A DNA stretch of 64,000 nt. Source: an uncultured Oscillospiraceae bacterium (GTDB lineage: Bacteria > Bacillota > Clostridia > Oscillospirales > Ruminococcaceae). The stretch is taken from the NCBI GenBank assembly GCA_949741215.1, contig CATJLA010000087.1:1-64000 (forward strand), in the 5' to 3' direction. The position numbers and the translations under genes were made by a program. Shown in pieces: positions 47,708-56,180 of the stretch. Under the pieces are notes generated by a model, which was given only the letters and a program-made list of their open reading frames with translations, ran no database searches and was not told the DNA's origin. Position 1 is the first letter of the stretch. The number at the start of each line of letters is the position of its first letter.

Positions 47708-48472
47708 ATGGCGAAAAAAGCCCTTTTTATCGGCGCCCATAACGATGACTGCGAGTGTGCTGCCGCCGCTACCGCATATCTGCTTGGACAAAAAGGCTAT
47801 GAACTGGTATTTTTGAATGTTGCCTGCCGCCATCGGATTCCTTTAACGGGAGAACCTTTCCGGGAGGCGCTGTGGCAGCAGCAGGAGGCCGCCAGGATTT
47901 TGGGGGCGAAAAAAATAGTAATCGGCCCCCATGGCGAAGAGCCCTATCAGTATGACGATGTGATCTATACCAATGACAAGGAGAATATGCTGGCTATCCG
48001 CAAGGTGCTGCAGGAGGAAAAGCCGGACCTGGTTTTTATCCACTGGCCTAAGGATAACCATGTGGACCACGCCGCTGTTTCCCGGGCTTCTATGGACGCA
48101 ATCTGTCTTTCCCCCTGTGAGGGCTGGGCGCCCCGGGAGGTATACGCCTTTGAAGCCGGCCCCTACCAGACCATGGTTTACTTTGAGCCGGACATTTTCA
48201 TCACAGCGGATACCGCCGCTGAAAAGGTAAAGGAAAGCCTGCTGGTGTTTAACCAGCAAACCGCCGGAGGCAAATGGCTTTGGAAGGAAAAGGAGGTCAG
48301 TATGGCATTCCGGGGGCATATTGCCGGGGTAAAGTACGCCGAGTGCTTCAAGATCATCAAATTTCCGGCAGGCAATCAGGGCAGCGAGCTCTGGCTCCGA
48401 AAGGATTTGGAGGAATATTTCTCTTGGGCGGGCTTTAACGCGTATCCTTGGGGCAGAAAATACTTCTTATAA
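47708..48472 (+). CDS. PIG-L family deacetylase
   Basis: ALFIGAHNDDCECAAAATAYLL, HWPKDNHVDHAAVSRASMDA. Confidence 0.9.
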   Translation: MAKKALFIGAHNDDCECAAAATAYLLGQKGYELVFLNVACRHRIPLTGEPFREALWQQQEAARILGAKKIVIGPHGEEPYQYDDVIYTNDKENMLAIRKVLQEEKPDLVFIHWPKDNHVDHAAVSRASMDAICLSPCEGWAPREVYAFEAGPYQTMVYFEPDIFITADTAAEKVKESLLVFNQQTAGGKWLWKEKEVSMAFRGHIAGVKYAECFKIIKFPAGNQGSELWLRKDLEEYFSWAGFNAYPWGRKYFL

Positions 48473-48530
48473 GTAAAAACGAATAGGGAATAGTGAATAG
48501 TGTAGGTGTCCCTGCGGGACGGATTTTAAA
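48468..48530. repeat. Terminal repeat of MITE/REP-like element (copy C)
   Basis: ATAAGTAAAAACGAATAGGGAATAGTGAATAGTGTAGGTGTCCCTGCGGGACGGATTTTAAA. Confidence 0.75.
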
Positions 48531-48645
48531 TTACCATTTACCGATTATCGATGTTTCTGGCGCAGCCGGAAACTCGCATGGTATTTTGCGCAGCAAATTA
48601 CCATTTACCGATTATCGACGTTTCTGGCGCAGCCGAAAACTCGCA
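48528..48645. repeat. Two 51-bp direct repeats, 67-bp period
   Basis: AAATTACCATTTACCGATTATCGAYGTTTCTGGCGCAGCCGRAAACTCGCA at 48528..48578 and 48595..48645, two mismatches. Confidence 0.92.
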
Positions 48646-48701
48646 AGTACCATTTTATCTGGTTTTGTTTTGGACGAAAGTGCTTTCGGTTTTTTCTAAA
48701 A

Positions 48702-48717
48702 TGTTTCACGTGAAACA
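48702..48717. promoter_or_regulatory. parS: parS site
   Basis: TGTTTCACGTGAAACA exact. Confidence 0.87.
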
Positions 48718-48774
48718 ATTGTTCTTTTGCGACGAAGAATATTCCTGCTTTTTTCCTTAAACGCTGGAATTTTC

Positions 48775-48803
48775 TTGCCTGTATCTGGTAGGTTTGCTAT
48801 AAT
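48775..48803 (+). promoter_or_regulatory. sigma-A-type promoter upstream of GH27 gene
   Basis: TTGCCT, 17 bp, TATAAT. Confidence 0.65.
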
Positions 48804-48895
48804 GAATCCATGATTGCAGGGGAAGGCCGGCGAAGCGGTAAAACAATGAGGCTGCGCTTACGTCCTATAAGCCCCTGCCAAAAGGAGGTTCTCTT

Positions 48896-50086
48896 ATGTA
48901 TATTCAAAAGCCCCCTATGGGCTGGAACACCTGGAATACCTTTGGCCCGAATATCAACGAGGAGCTGGTGATGCAGTCCGCGGACGCTATGGTGGAAACC
49001 GGGCTTAGAGATGCCGGATACGAGTATGTGGTAATCGACGATATGTGGTCCTTAAAAGAGCGGGATAAGGACGGCCGCCTGGTGGCGGATCCGGAGAAAT
49101 TCCCGCATGGCATGAAATATTTGGCGGATTATGTGCACAGCAAGGGGCTTAAGTTCGGAATGTATTCCTGCGCAGGGTTTTTAACCTGTGCAGGGTATCC
49201 CGGCAGCTTTGGCTACGAGTGGGTGGACGCCCAAACCTTTGCCCAATGGGGCGTTGACTTTTTGAAGTATGACTTCTGCTTCCATCCCGCCAGCCTGGAG
49301 CCCAGCGTTACCTATAAGCGAATGGGCCTTGCTTTGGCAAACTGCGGCAGGGATATCCTGTTCAGCGCTTGCTCCTGGGGGGCGGAGTATACCCGCCAGT
49401 GGATTAGGGAAACCGGCGCCCACACCTGGCGCTCTACCGGGGACATCAATGAGTCCTGGGGACATATTAAGAGGCTGGCTCAATCCCAGCTGACAGTACA
49501 GGAATACAATGCCCCCGGCTGCTTTAACGATATGGATATGCTGGTGGTAGGCATGGGCGGCCAGGGGAATGTGGCCCTTGCCTCCTGCACCGAAGACGAA
49601 TACCGCCTCCACTTTGCTTTGTGGGCCTTCCTCTCCTCTCCGCTGATGATTGGCTGCGATATCCGGAACATGAGCGAGGAGACGAAAAAAATTCTGCTGA
49701 ACAAGGATATTATCGCCATCAACCAGGACCCTGCAGCTCGTCCTGCCTTTTTTGTAAACATGCGCCGGTATGAGCCTAACTTTAACCGCGGGCCGGAGGA
49801 TCCTTTCTTTAAGGAGTACGACCTGGACCGCACCTGTATGGCCCGGTACCTGGATAACGGTGATATTGCCGTGATAATGCTTAATTTTACCGACAGGGAC
49901 ACCGTGGCGCAGCCGCTGGTGGTAACTGCCGATATGCTGGGCCTGCCGGAAAACGCCGGTAAGGATCTGGAGGTAACTGACCTTTGGACCGGCAAAACCA
50001 CCCGGGCATTTAACGGTACGGTGTTTAACGACCTGTGCAAGGCCCATGGCTGCCGGATTTTCCGGGTTCGGGTGGTGGACCGCTGA
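48896..50086 (+). CDS. Glycoside hydrolase family 27 (alpha-galactosidase-like)
   Basis: PPMGWNTWNTFG...YEYVVIDDMWSL...GLKFGMYSCAGFLTCAGYPGSFGYE...VDFLKYDFC. Confidence 0.92.
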   Translation: MYIQKPPMGWNTWNTFGPNINEELVMQSADAMVETGLRDAGYEYVVIDDMWSLKERDKDGRLVADPEKFPHGMKYLADYVHSKGLKFGMYSCAGFLTCAGYPGSFGYEWVDAQTFAQWGVDFLKYDFCFHPASLEPSVTYKRMGLALANCGRDILFSACSWGAEYTRQWIRETGAHTWRSTGDINESWGHIKRLAQSQLTVQEYNAPGCFNDMDMLVVGMGGQGNVALASCTEDEYRLHFALWAFLSSPLMIGCDIRNMSEETKKILLNKDIIAINQDPAARPAFFVNMRRYEPNFNRGPEDPFFKEYDLDRTCMARYLDNGDIAVIMLNFTDRDTVAQPLVVTADMLGLPENAGKDLEVTDLWTGKTTRAFNGTVFNDLCKAHGCRIFRVRVVDR

Positions 50087-50319
50087 TGGAGGAGGATTTA
50101 GGCTGCTGTATGCAGTGCGGGCGCCCTTTAACCGACGACGAGGTGGGGATTTATAAGCGGCTGGTCAACCGGGGGGCCGCCTCCTTTTACTGCATTACCT
50201 GCCTGGCCGGGTACTTTGGATGCAGCGAGGAGCTGCTGCGGGAGAAAATTGAGCATTTTCGTCGGATGGGCTGTACCTTGTTTGAGCCCAATAAACCGGA
50301 TCTGTCGGCTTTCCGCTAA
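50086..50319 (+). CDS. Small Cys-rich (zinc-ribbon-like) protein
   Basis: CCMQCGRPLTDDEVGIYKRLVNRGAASFYCITCLAGYFGCS; TGATG overlap with the GH27 stop codon. Confidence 0.7.
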   Translation: MEEDLGCCMQCGRPLTDDEVGIYKRLVNRGAASFYCITCLAGYFGCSEELLREKIEHFRRMGCTLFEPNKPDLSAFR

Positions 50320-50463
50320 AAACTGCTTTTGCAGGGACAGGAGTGCCGCTTTGTGATCTCATGCTTCCGGCGGCACTCTATACAAAAAGGAAGCCATTGG
50401 CTCTGCCCGGAACGGATTTTTCCCTTGTCTTATTGGCGCAGAAAGGGCTTATGCACCATAATT

Positions 50464-50503
50464 ATGCGCCCCCGTCAACAGGTGTTTGCTGACGGGGGCG
50501 CAT
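50464..50503. terminator. Rho-independent terminator
   Basis: ATGCGCCCCCGTCA..TGACGGGGGCGCAT perfect 14-bp stem. Confidence 0.85.
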
Positions 50504-50537
50504 TGCTTTTGTTCCGGGCTTGCCGGTACAAAGTGTG

Positions 50538-52736
50538 CTACCGGTAATCGCCGGGGTTTACATTCATGATGGATTTGAAGTTCCGGCGGAAGGTAAGTAC
50601 GTTGCCATAGCCGCATTCCGCCGCAATTTCCTCCACGGTTTTTTTGGTGGTGCGCAGCAGCTCGGCGGCATACAGGATGCGCTTTTCCTGAATATACTGC
50701 AGGTAGGTTTTGCCCAGGTGGCTTTTGCAGATCATGGAAATGTACTTATTGCTTACCCCGAATTTTTTGCTTAGTAAAGCCAGGGAAAGCTCAGGGCTTT
50801 TATAGTTTTCCTCCAGATAGGCGAGGATTTCGCTATCCAGCTGTTCCATATCCTTTTTAGGCGGCATAAGCTCTTCCGGCTCGCTGCAGACTGCTTCGTA
50901 AACGGCGTGGTAATAGTCGAAAATTTCCTCTAAAGTAGCGGCCTGCTCCATTTTGTCGATCTGAATCCGGGTGGTATGGAACAGGTTGATGTTTTTGAAT
51001 ACGTTTAAGGTTAAAAGATGCAGTTCGTCCACCAAAAGACGAATGGTTTCCGGGGAGGCATCATACTCCCGGGTATTTTTCTCGTAAATTTCGTCCAAAA
51101 AGGCGTGAAGATCCTCTGCCTTGCGCTCCTTAAAGGCCTTCAGCAGCCGGCCCTGGGCGTCCTTGGGGAAGTAGTATTCCTTTTTGCTCCACTCCTTTAC
51201 CGGCTCAAAGAAATAAACGGTGTTTCTGCCGCCGGTAAGCATGCCGTCCAGTGCCTGCACAGCGTCCTGGCAGGCGGCATTCAGCCGTTCGATATTGTCC
51301 TCAACCTGGCCCACGCCGATGGTAATCAGGCAGCTTTGGTCGTTAATTTCATGGCAGACAGCGTTGTGAAAGCTGTAGAAAACATCCTCCAGGGGGATCA
51401 TGTCATCGCTGTTGACAATCAGGAAAACGTTGCTGATATCCTTGACGTAGCAGTCAATCTGCATTTCCTCGGTGGACTGCTGCCGGCAGACCTGCTGGAT
51501 AATTTCCAGCACGTCTTTTTGCTTTTGGGCGGCGGTTTGCTCGGTTCCCTGGCAGACGATGTTGGTAAGGGCAAGTGCAAAGTAGCTTCGCTTTAAGTCA
51601 ATATAATTTTCGTCAATCAAAATGCGCAGGTTGTTCTGCTCCATATTGCCGCTTAAAATGCCGTGGAGGATTCCCTGCTTGGCATAGGGGGAAATGTGTA
51701 CCATCCGTTCCCGGAAGCCGTTATTTTCTCCGATCAGGCTTTGAATCCCCTTGATGATGGTGCCGAATTCATCCTGGCGGGTTTCCTCAGGGCCAACCAT
51801 TTCACCGCTTTCAATAAACTTTTCCAGATTCCCGATAGGGGAATAATACCGGACAGAAAAGAGATAGGAAATTACAGCGAAAACCGCGCTGAACACAAAG
51901 CCGATGGTAAGGGCGGCAACAGGCGCATCATGGAAGCCCATAGCAAAGGCGCCGGTATCCACATACAGCTCATAGCTTACAGAAGGGTTGACGCTGGATA
52001 CCGCTCGGAAGCAGTCTCCCATAAGGTCTCCGTCCTGGAGGATCACTTCGTCACCGCAGAGAATACGGTAGCCGCACTGCCCCGCAATTTTTTCCACCCG
52101 CTGGGCCATAATCTTTTTATCAAACAGGACAAGAATGTTCCCTTTTTCCCGCACAGAAGTGGAGTAAGAGTATTCGTCCCCATAAATGACGTATTCTGTA
52201 TTGAAAAGAATATCCCCCACCGAGCTTACGCCCAGCAGATCCCGCACTCGGCCTGCCTGAAGAAAGGGATGGGTTTCCGGGCTGAGGGTATAGCCGCTGT
52301 CCATTTGGATGACAGAGGAGGCGGTATAGGCCCGGTTGTAATCCTTGAACAGCAGGATGATATTGTAGATTTGATAATTGTTGCTGGAGGTTTTGATGCT
52401 TTTTAATTCCTGCAGGCTTTGGTATAAAAGATAGGAATTTACCGAGGATTTTTCCACCGCCACAGCGGAATAGAGGTTCCGCAGGGTGGTGGAGCCGTTA
52501 ATGCTGGACACAATGTGCTGGGCGGTTAAAAGCTCAAAATCCATGGCGTTGCCGATGGACTGGGCCTTGAGATTATACTCCTGCCTTAGATTTTCCTGAT
52601 AGGCGGTGCGGTGCTGGAAAAGGGTGAGCAAAGAGTACATGGCGAAAAATACGGAGATCATCAGGATGTAGGAAAGAAACATCCGGACAAACAGCCTGCT
52701 TTTCATCAGTTTACTGCCGGCAAATAATCGTTTCAT
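50538..52736 (-). CDS. AraC-family (YesN-like) regulator with N-terminal membrane sensor region
   Basis: TM near N-terminus, C-terminal SLALLSKKFGVSNKYISMICKSHLGKTYLQYIQEKRI...VEEIAAECGYGNVLTFRRNFKSIMNVNPGDYR. Confidence 0.9.
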   Translation of the reverse strand: MKRLFAGSKLMKSRLFVRMFLSYILMISVFFAMYSLLTLFQHRTAYQENLRQEYNLKAQSIGNAMDFELLTAQHIVSSINGSTTLRNLYSAVAVEKSSVNSYLLYQSLQELKSIKTSSNNYQIYNIILLFKDYNRAYTASSVIQMDSGYTLSPETHPFLQAGRVRDLLGVSSVGDILFNTEYVIYGDEYSYSTSVREKGNILVLFDKKIMAQRVEKIAGQCGYRILCGDEVILQDGDLMGDCFRAVSSVNPSVSYELYVDTGAFAMGFHDAPVAALTIGFVFSAVFAVISYLFSVRYYSPIGNLEKFIESGEMVGPEETRQDEFGTIIKGIQSLIGENNGFRERMVHISPYAKQGILHGILSGNMEQNNLRILIDENYIDLKRSYFALALTNIVCQGTEQTAAQKQKDVLEIIQQVCRQQSTEEMQIDCYVKDISNVFLIVNSDDMIPLEDVFYSFHNAVCHEINDQSCLITIGVGQVEDNIERLNAACQDAVQALDGMLTGGRNTVYFFEPVKEWSKKEYYFPKDAQGRLLKAFKERKAEDLHAFLDEIYEKNTREYDASPETIRLLVDELHLLTLNVFKNINLFHTTRIQIDKMEQAATLEEIFDYYHAVYEAVCSEPEELMPPKKDMEQLDSEILAYLEENYKSPELSLALLSKKFGVSNKYISMICKSHLGKTYLQYIQEKRILYAAELLRTTKKTVEEIAAECGYGNVLTFRRNFKSIMNVNPGDYR

Positions 52737-52824
52737 GGATTTTATGTTCCTCCGATTGGAATAGCTGCCCGCAGCCCGCCCGGCTGCAAAGCTCCGCCGA
52801 CGTCCCGAAAGCAATTTTCCCAAA

Positions 52825-52875
52825 GCATACGAAGTTTGCTTGTGCATACGAAGTTTGCTTGTGCATACGAAGTTT
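52825..52875. repeat. 19-bp tandem repeat, ~2.7 copies
   Basis: GCATACGAAGTTTGCTTGT x2 then GCATACGAAGTTT. Confidence 0.95.
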
Positions 52876-53023
52876 TGGAAAGTAAGCTCTTCCATTTCTT
52901 ATTTTAATATACCATGAAACTGCCGGCTTTTCAATATAAATACAGAGAATCCGAAAAGAAATTTATAAAAATTGGCTAAAAATACAAGGATTTATGCTAT
53001 GGAATATTATAAAATGCCCAAAA

Positions 53024-53068
53024 TACAGCCGCCCAAAGATAACGCTATCTCTGTGCGGCTGTTTTTTA
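53024..53068. terminator. Nested hairpin terminator
   Basis: ACAGCCGC / GCGGCTGT outer stem, AGATA/TATCT inner stem, T-run. Confidence 0.7.
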
Positions 53069-53093
53069 TTGGCGGACTGGACTGCAAAGACTC

Positions 53094-54446
53094 TTATTTA
53101 CCTGCAATGGAAAGCCCTTCCACCAGCACGCTGGGGCTGACAAAGGCGGTGGGGGAGATGGACGTGGGGGGCAGAGGGTCGTTGCCCACAGCGGAAATGC
53201 CCTCCAGCAAACGGAAGAAGTTGCCTGCCACTGTAAAGGAACGAACAGGGGCGGTTTTCTGCCCGTTTTCAATCAAAAAGCCGGAGCTTTGGAGGGAAAA
53301 ATCGCCGCTGATAGTGTTGGCCCCTGCATGGAGACCGCCCAAGGAGTCGATCAGAACACCGTTTTGGGCTTTCTGCAGCAGCTGCTCCTGGGTAAACGGG
53401 CCATTTACCAGATACAGGGTAAATGGACGAATGCCCACTTTGGCGTCATAGCTGGTTTTTGCGCCGTTGCCGGTGGTGGTTTTGCCGGCTGCCGCCGCAG
53501 TGCGCAGGTTGTACAGCAGGGTGGTCAGCACGCCATTTTCGATGATATTTTTCCGCCGGGTGGGGCTGCCCTCGGCGTCAAAGGGCATGGGCATGGCGCT
53601 TTTGTCATAAAAAGGATCGTCTACCAGGGTAACTATAGGTGCGGCGACGGTACTGCCCTCTTTGTCCTTCAGCAGAGAAAGGCCTTTTTGCACATTTTCT
53701 GCCGAGAAGATGCCGGCATAGGTACCCAGCAGCTGGGCCATAGCCTTGGAGGAAAATACTACAGGCATACTGCCGGTAGGGGCAACCCCTGCGCCAAGGG
53801 TGGCACGAGCGTCGGCAGCGGCCTCACTGGCGGCAGCGTTCAGGTCAAGCTTATCCAGCTGGCCCAGGCGGATTTTATAATTATTGGCTTTTTCCCCATC
53901 GGGCTTGCCGTCGCTGACTACTGCGGCAACAAAAGCGCCGGAGACGGTGTTCTCATACTCCAGGCTAAGGCCCCGGGAATTGTGGATGGCAATGCAGGTA
54001 CGGCCGGCAAAAACCTCGGTTTCGCAGCCGTCAATTACGCTTTGCTGGGCATATAAAGCATCCTGCCCGTCCAAAGCGGTTTTGCGCATGCTGTCGGCGT
54101 CCGGCAGGGGGACACGGCTGGCACTTACAGCCTCATAGCTCTGACCGGCGCCTACCAGAAACTCAGGCTCGGCAGTTTCCAGCACGGCGGCGTTATCGGC
54201 GGCGCGGTGCACTAATGCCCGGGCGCTTTCGTCGCTGAGCTGCTGGGTGGAGGCATAGCCCATTTTGCCGTTAATCAGGCACCGCAGGCAGACACCCCCC
54301 TCGCTTGCGCTGGAAAAATTGTTGATTTCATGACGGAAGGCGGATACGGAGGTGTTTTCCTCCAGCCGGTAGTACAGCTCGTATTCTTCAATCTGCAGCT
54401 TGGCGGCTTCTTCGGCCGCAATCTGCCGGAATGCTTGAAAATCCAT
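53094..54446 (-). CDS. pmbA: TldD/PmbA family protein (PmbA-type)
   Basis: EYELYYRLEENTSVSAFRHEINNFSSASEGGVCLRCLINGKMGYAST...; paired with tldD. Confidence 0.88.
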   Translation of the reverse strand: MDFQAFRQIAAEEAAKLQIEEYELYYRLEENTSVSAFRHEINNFSSASEGGVCLRCLINGKMGYASTQQLSDESARALVHRAADNAAVLETAEPEFLVGAGQSYEAVSASRVPLPDADSMRKTALDGQDALYAQQSVIDGCETEVFAGRTCIAIHNSRGLSLEYENTVSGAFVAAVVSDGKPDGEKANNYKIRLGQLDKLDLNAAASEAAADARATLGAGVAPTGSMPVVFSSKAMAQLLGTYAGIFSAENVQKGLSLLKDKEGSTVAAPIVTLVDDPFYDKSAMPMPFDAEGSPTRRKNIIENGVLTTLLYNLRTAAAAGKTTTGNGAKTSYDAKVGIRPFTLYLVNGPFTQEQLLQKAQNGVLIDSLGGLHAGANTISGDFSLQSSGFLIENGQKTAPVRSFTVAGNFFRLLEGISAVGNDPLPPTSISPTAFVSPSVLVEGLSIAGK

Positions 54447-54460
54447 GTTAAAATCCTCCT

Positions 54461-55840
54461 TTATCTGCCGCCCACGGTAATGGACGAAACACGGATCAGC
54501 GGTTGGCCCACGTTAGTAGGGATAGAGCCGCTGGACGAGCCGCACATCCCCTGCCCGCAGGCCAAGTCGCTGCCCACCATATCAATTTTGGGAAGAATCT
54601 CCGAGCCCTTGCCCACCAGGCTGGCCCCCCGCACCGGCTCGCAAACCTTGCCGTTACGGATAAGATAGCCCTCGTTTACAGAAAAGTTGAACTCTCCGGT
54701 AACCGGGTTTACCGAGCCGCCGCCCATCTCCTTGGCGTACAGGCCGTACTCAATGGAGGCGATAATGTCCTCGTTTTTATCATTGCCAGGGGCGATGAAG
54801 GTGTTGGTCATACGGGAGGTAGGCACATAGCTAAAGCTTTCCCGCCGGGCATTGCCGGTAGGGGGCATGCCCATCCGGCGGCCATTAAATTTATCAATCA
54901 TGTAGGACTTGAGCACACCGTTTTCAATCAGCACATTGCGGTGGGAGGGGGTGCCCTCGTCATCAATGTTGACAGAGCCCCACTCGTTGGGGATAGTACC
55001 GTCGTCAATAGCGGTAACCTTTTCGTGGGCAATCTTCTCGCCCAGCTTGCCGCAGAACTGGCTGTTGCCGTAAGCTACGCTGGAGGCCTCCAGGGAATGT
55101 CCGCAGGCTTCGTGGAAGATAACGCCTCCAAACCCGTTGCCGATAGCCACCGGCATAACTCCGGCAGGGCAGTAGCCGGCCCCGGCCATGGTAACCGCCT
55201 GACGGGCGGCCTCCTGCCCTACGGCCTTGGGGTCTACTGCTTCAAACAGCTCCATGCCGCGGCGAGCGCCGGGGTGGCAGCCGCCGGTTTGGGTTTCCCC
55301 GTTGATTTCCGCCACGGCGTTTACCATCAGCCGGGTACGAATCTGCCGGTCCTGGGCCCACAGCCCCTCGCTGGTGGCAATCAGGATGTGGTGGTCTACA
55401 TCCAGCAGGGTGCCGGTTACCTGCACCACAGCGTCATGATACCCACTGGCAGCGGAGCAGGCGTCCTTCAGCAGCAATACCTTATCGGCGTTTGCCACGC
55501 TGGCGGGGGCAATTTGAATGGGGTGGATATCCCCAAACAGCCGCTCCCGCAGGGTAATGGAAATTTCCGCTTTGCCCTGGGCCAATGCCTCGGCGGCCCG
55601 TTGGGCGCAACGGAGCAGCCCGGCCTCGGTGGTGTCAACCGTAGTGGCCATTACACTGCGCAGCCCCAAAAACACCCGCACAGCAGCGCCGGCAATCTGG
55701 GCGTCGTGGACAGAATCCACCTTGCCGCCTACCAGGTTGACGGAATGGTTCAGGGTATTTTCCGCAAAGAGCTCGGCGTAATCCGCGCCGGTGGATGCGG
55801 CTTTTTGCAGTACACGCTCACAAATCTCTTTTGAAATCAT
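54461..55840 (-). CDS. tldD: TldD family metalloprotease
   Basis: GFGGVIFHEACGHSLEASSVAYG (HExxxH)...GQGMCGSSSGSIPTNVGQPLIRVSSITVGGR. Confidence 0.93.
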   Translation of the reverse strand: MISKEICERVLQKAASTGADYAELFAENTLNHSVNLVGGKVDSVHDAQIAGAAVRVFLGLRSVMATTVDTTEAGLLRCAQRAAEALAQGKAEISITLRERLFGDIHPIQIAPASVANADKVLLLKDACSAASGYHDAVVQVTGTLLDVDHHILIATSEGLWAQDRQIRTRLMVNAVAEINGETQTGGCHPGARRGMELFEAVDPKAVGQEAARQAVTMAGAGYCPAGVMPVAIGNGFGGVIFHEACGHSLEASSVAYGNSQFCGKLGEKIAHEKVTAIDDGTIPNEWGSVNIDDEGTPSHRNVLIENGVLKSYMIDKFNGRRMGMPPTGNARRESFSYVPTSRMTNTFIAPGNDKNEDIIASIEYGLYAKEMGGGSVNPVTGEFNFSVNEGYLIRNGKVCEPVRGASLVGKGSEILPKIDMVGSDLACGQGMCGSSSGSIPTNVGQPLIRVSSITVGGR

Positions 55841-56180
55841 CTGCAATTCTCCTGTCAAAAATTTTTATATGCCCTGCCTGCTTTCCCAAAAGCCATAGGG
55901 CAAGCATCTGTATTTAAGTATAAACACCTGGGACATCAAAGTCAAGGGAAGCCCCGGGCGGAACGGGCAGCTATATAAAAGGGGGAGTATACTCTCATTG
56001 ACGAAAAGGTAATTTTTAAGCTGCCGGGCCATTTGGACGTTTCGGTTACATACAATAATGAACCGAAACTATGGAGAAATAACGTTGTGCTTACTGTCAA
56101 AAATGTGTTATAATACTTTTTTGGAAAAGACATTGCATAGAAGCAGAATCTCCCTTTGGGATGAAAGGATTTGATCGGTT

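Noticed and set aside
48528-48645. CRISPR-like repeat-spacer-repeat
   Set aside because: Only two 51-bp units with a 16-bp spacer; not CRISPR geometry.
52825-52875. CRISPR array candidate
   Set aside because: Contiguous tandem repeat without unique spacers, fewer than three units, no cas genes.
54503-55834. 443-aa plus-strand ORF
   Set aside because: Antisense to tldD; His/Gly/Ala-rich shadow composition.
55986-56109. Possible short plus-strand coding fragment LIDEKVIFKLPGHLDVSVTYNNEPKLWRNNVVLTVKNVL
   Set aside because: Reads protein-like but has no start or RBS and sits in a promoter region with a hairpin (56039..56069); could be chance or an old remnant.
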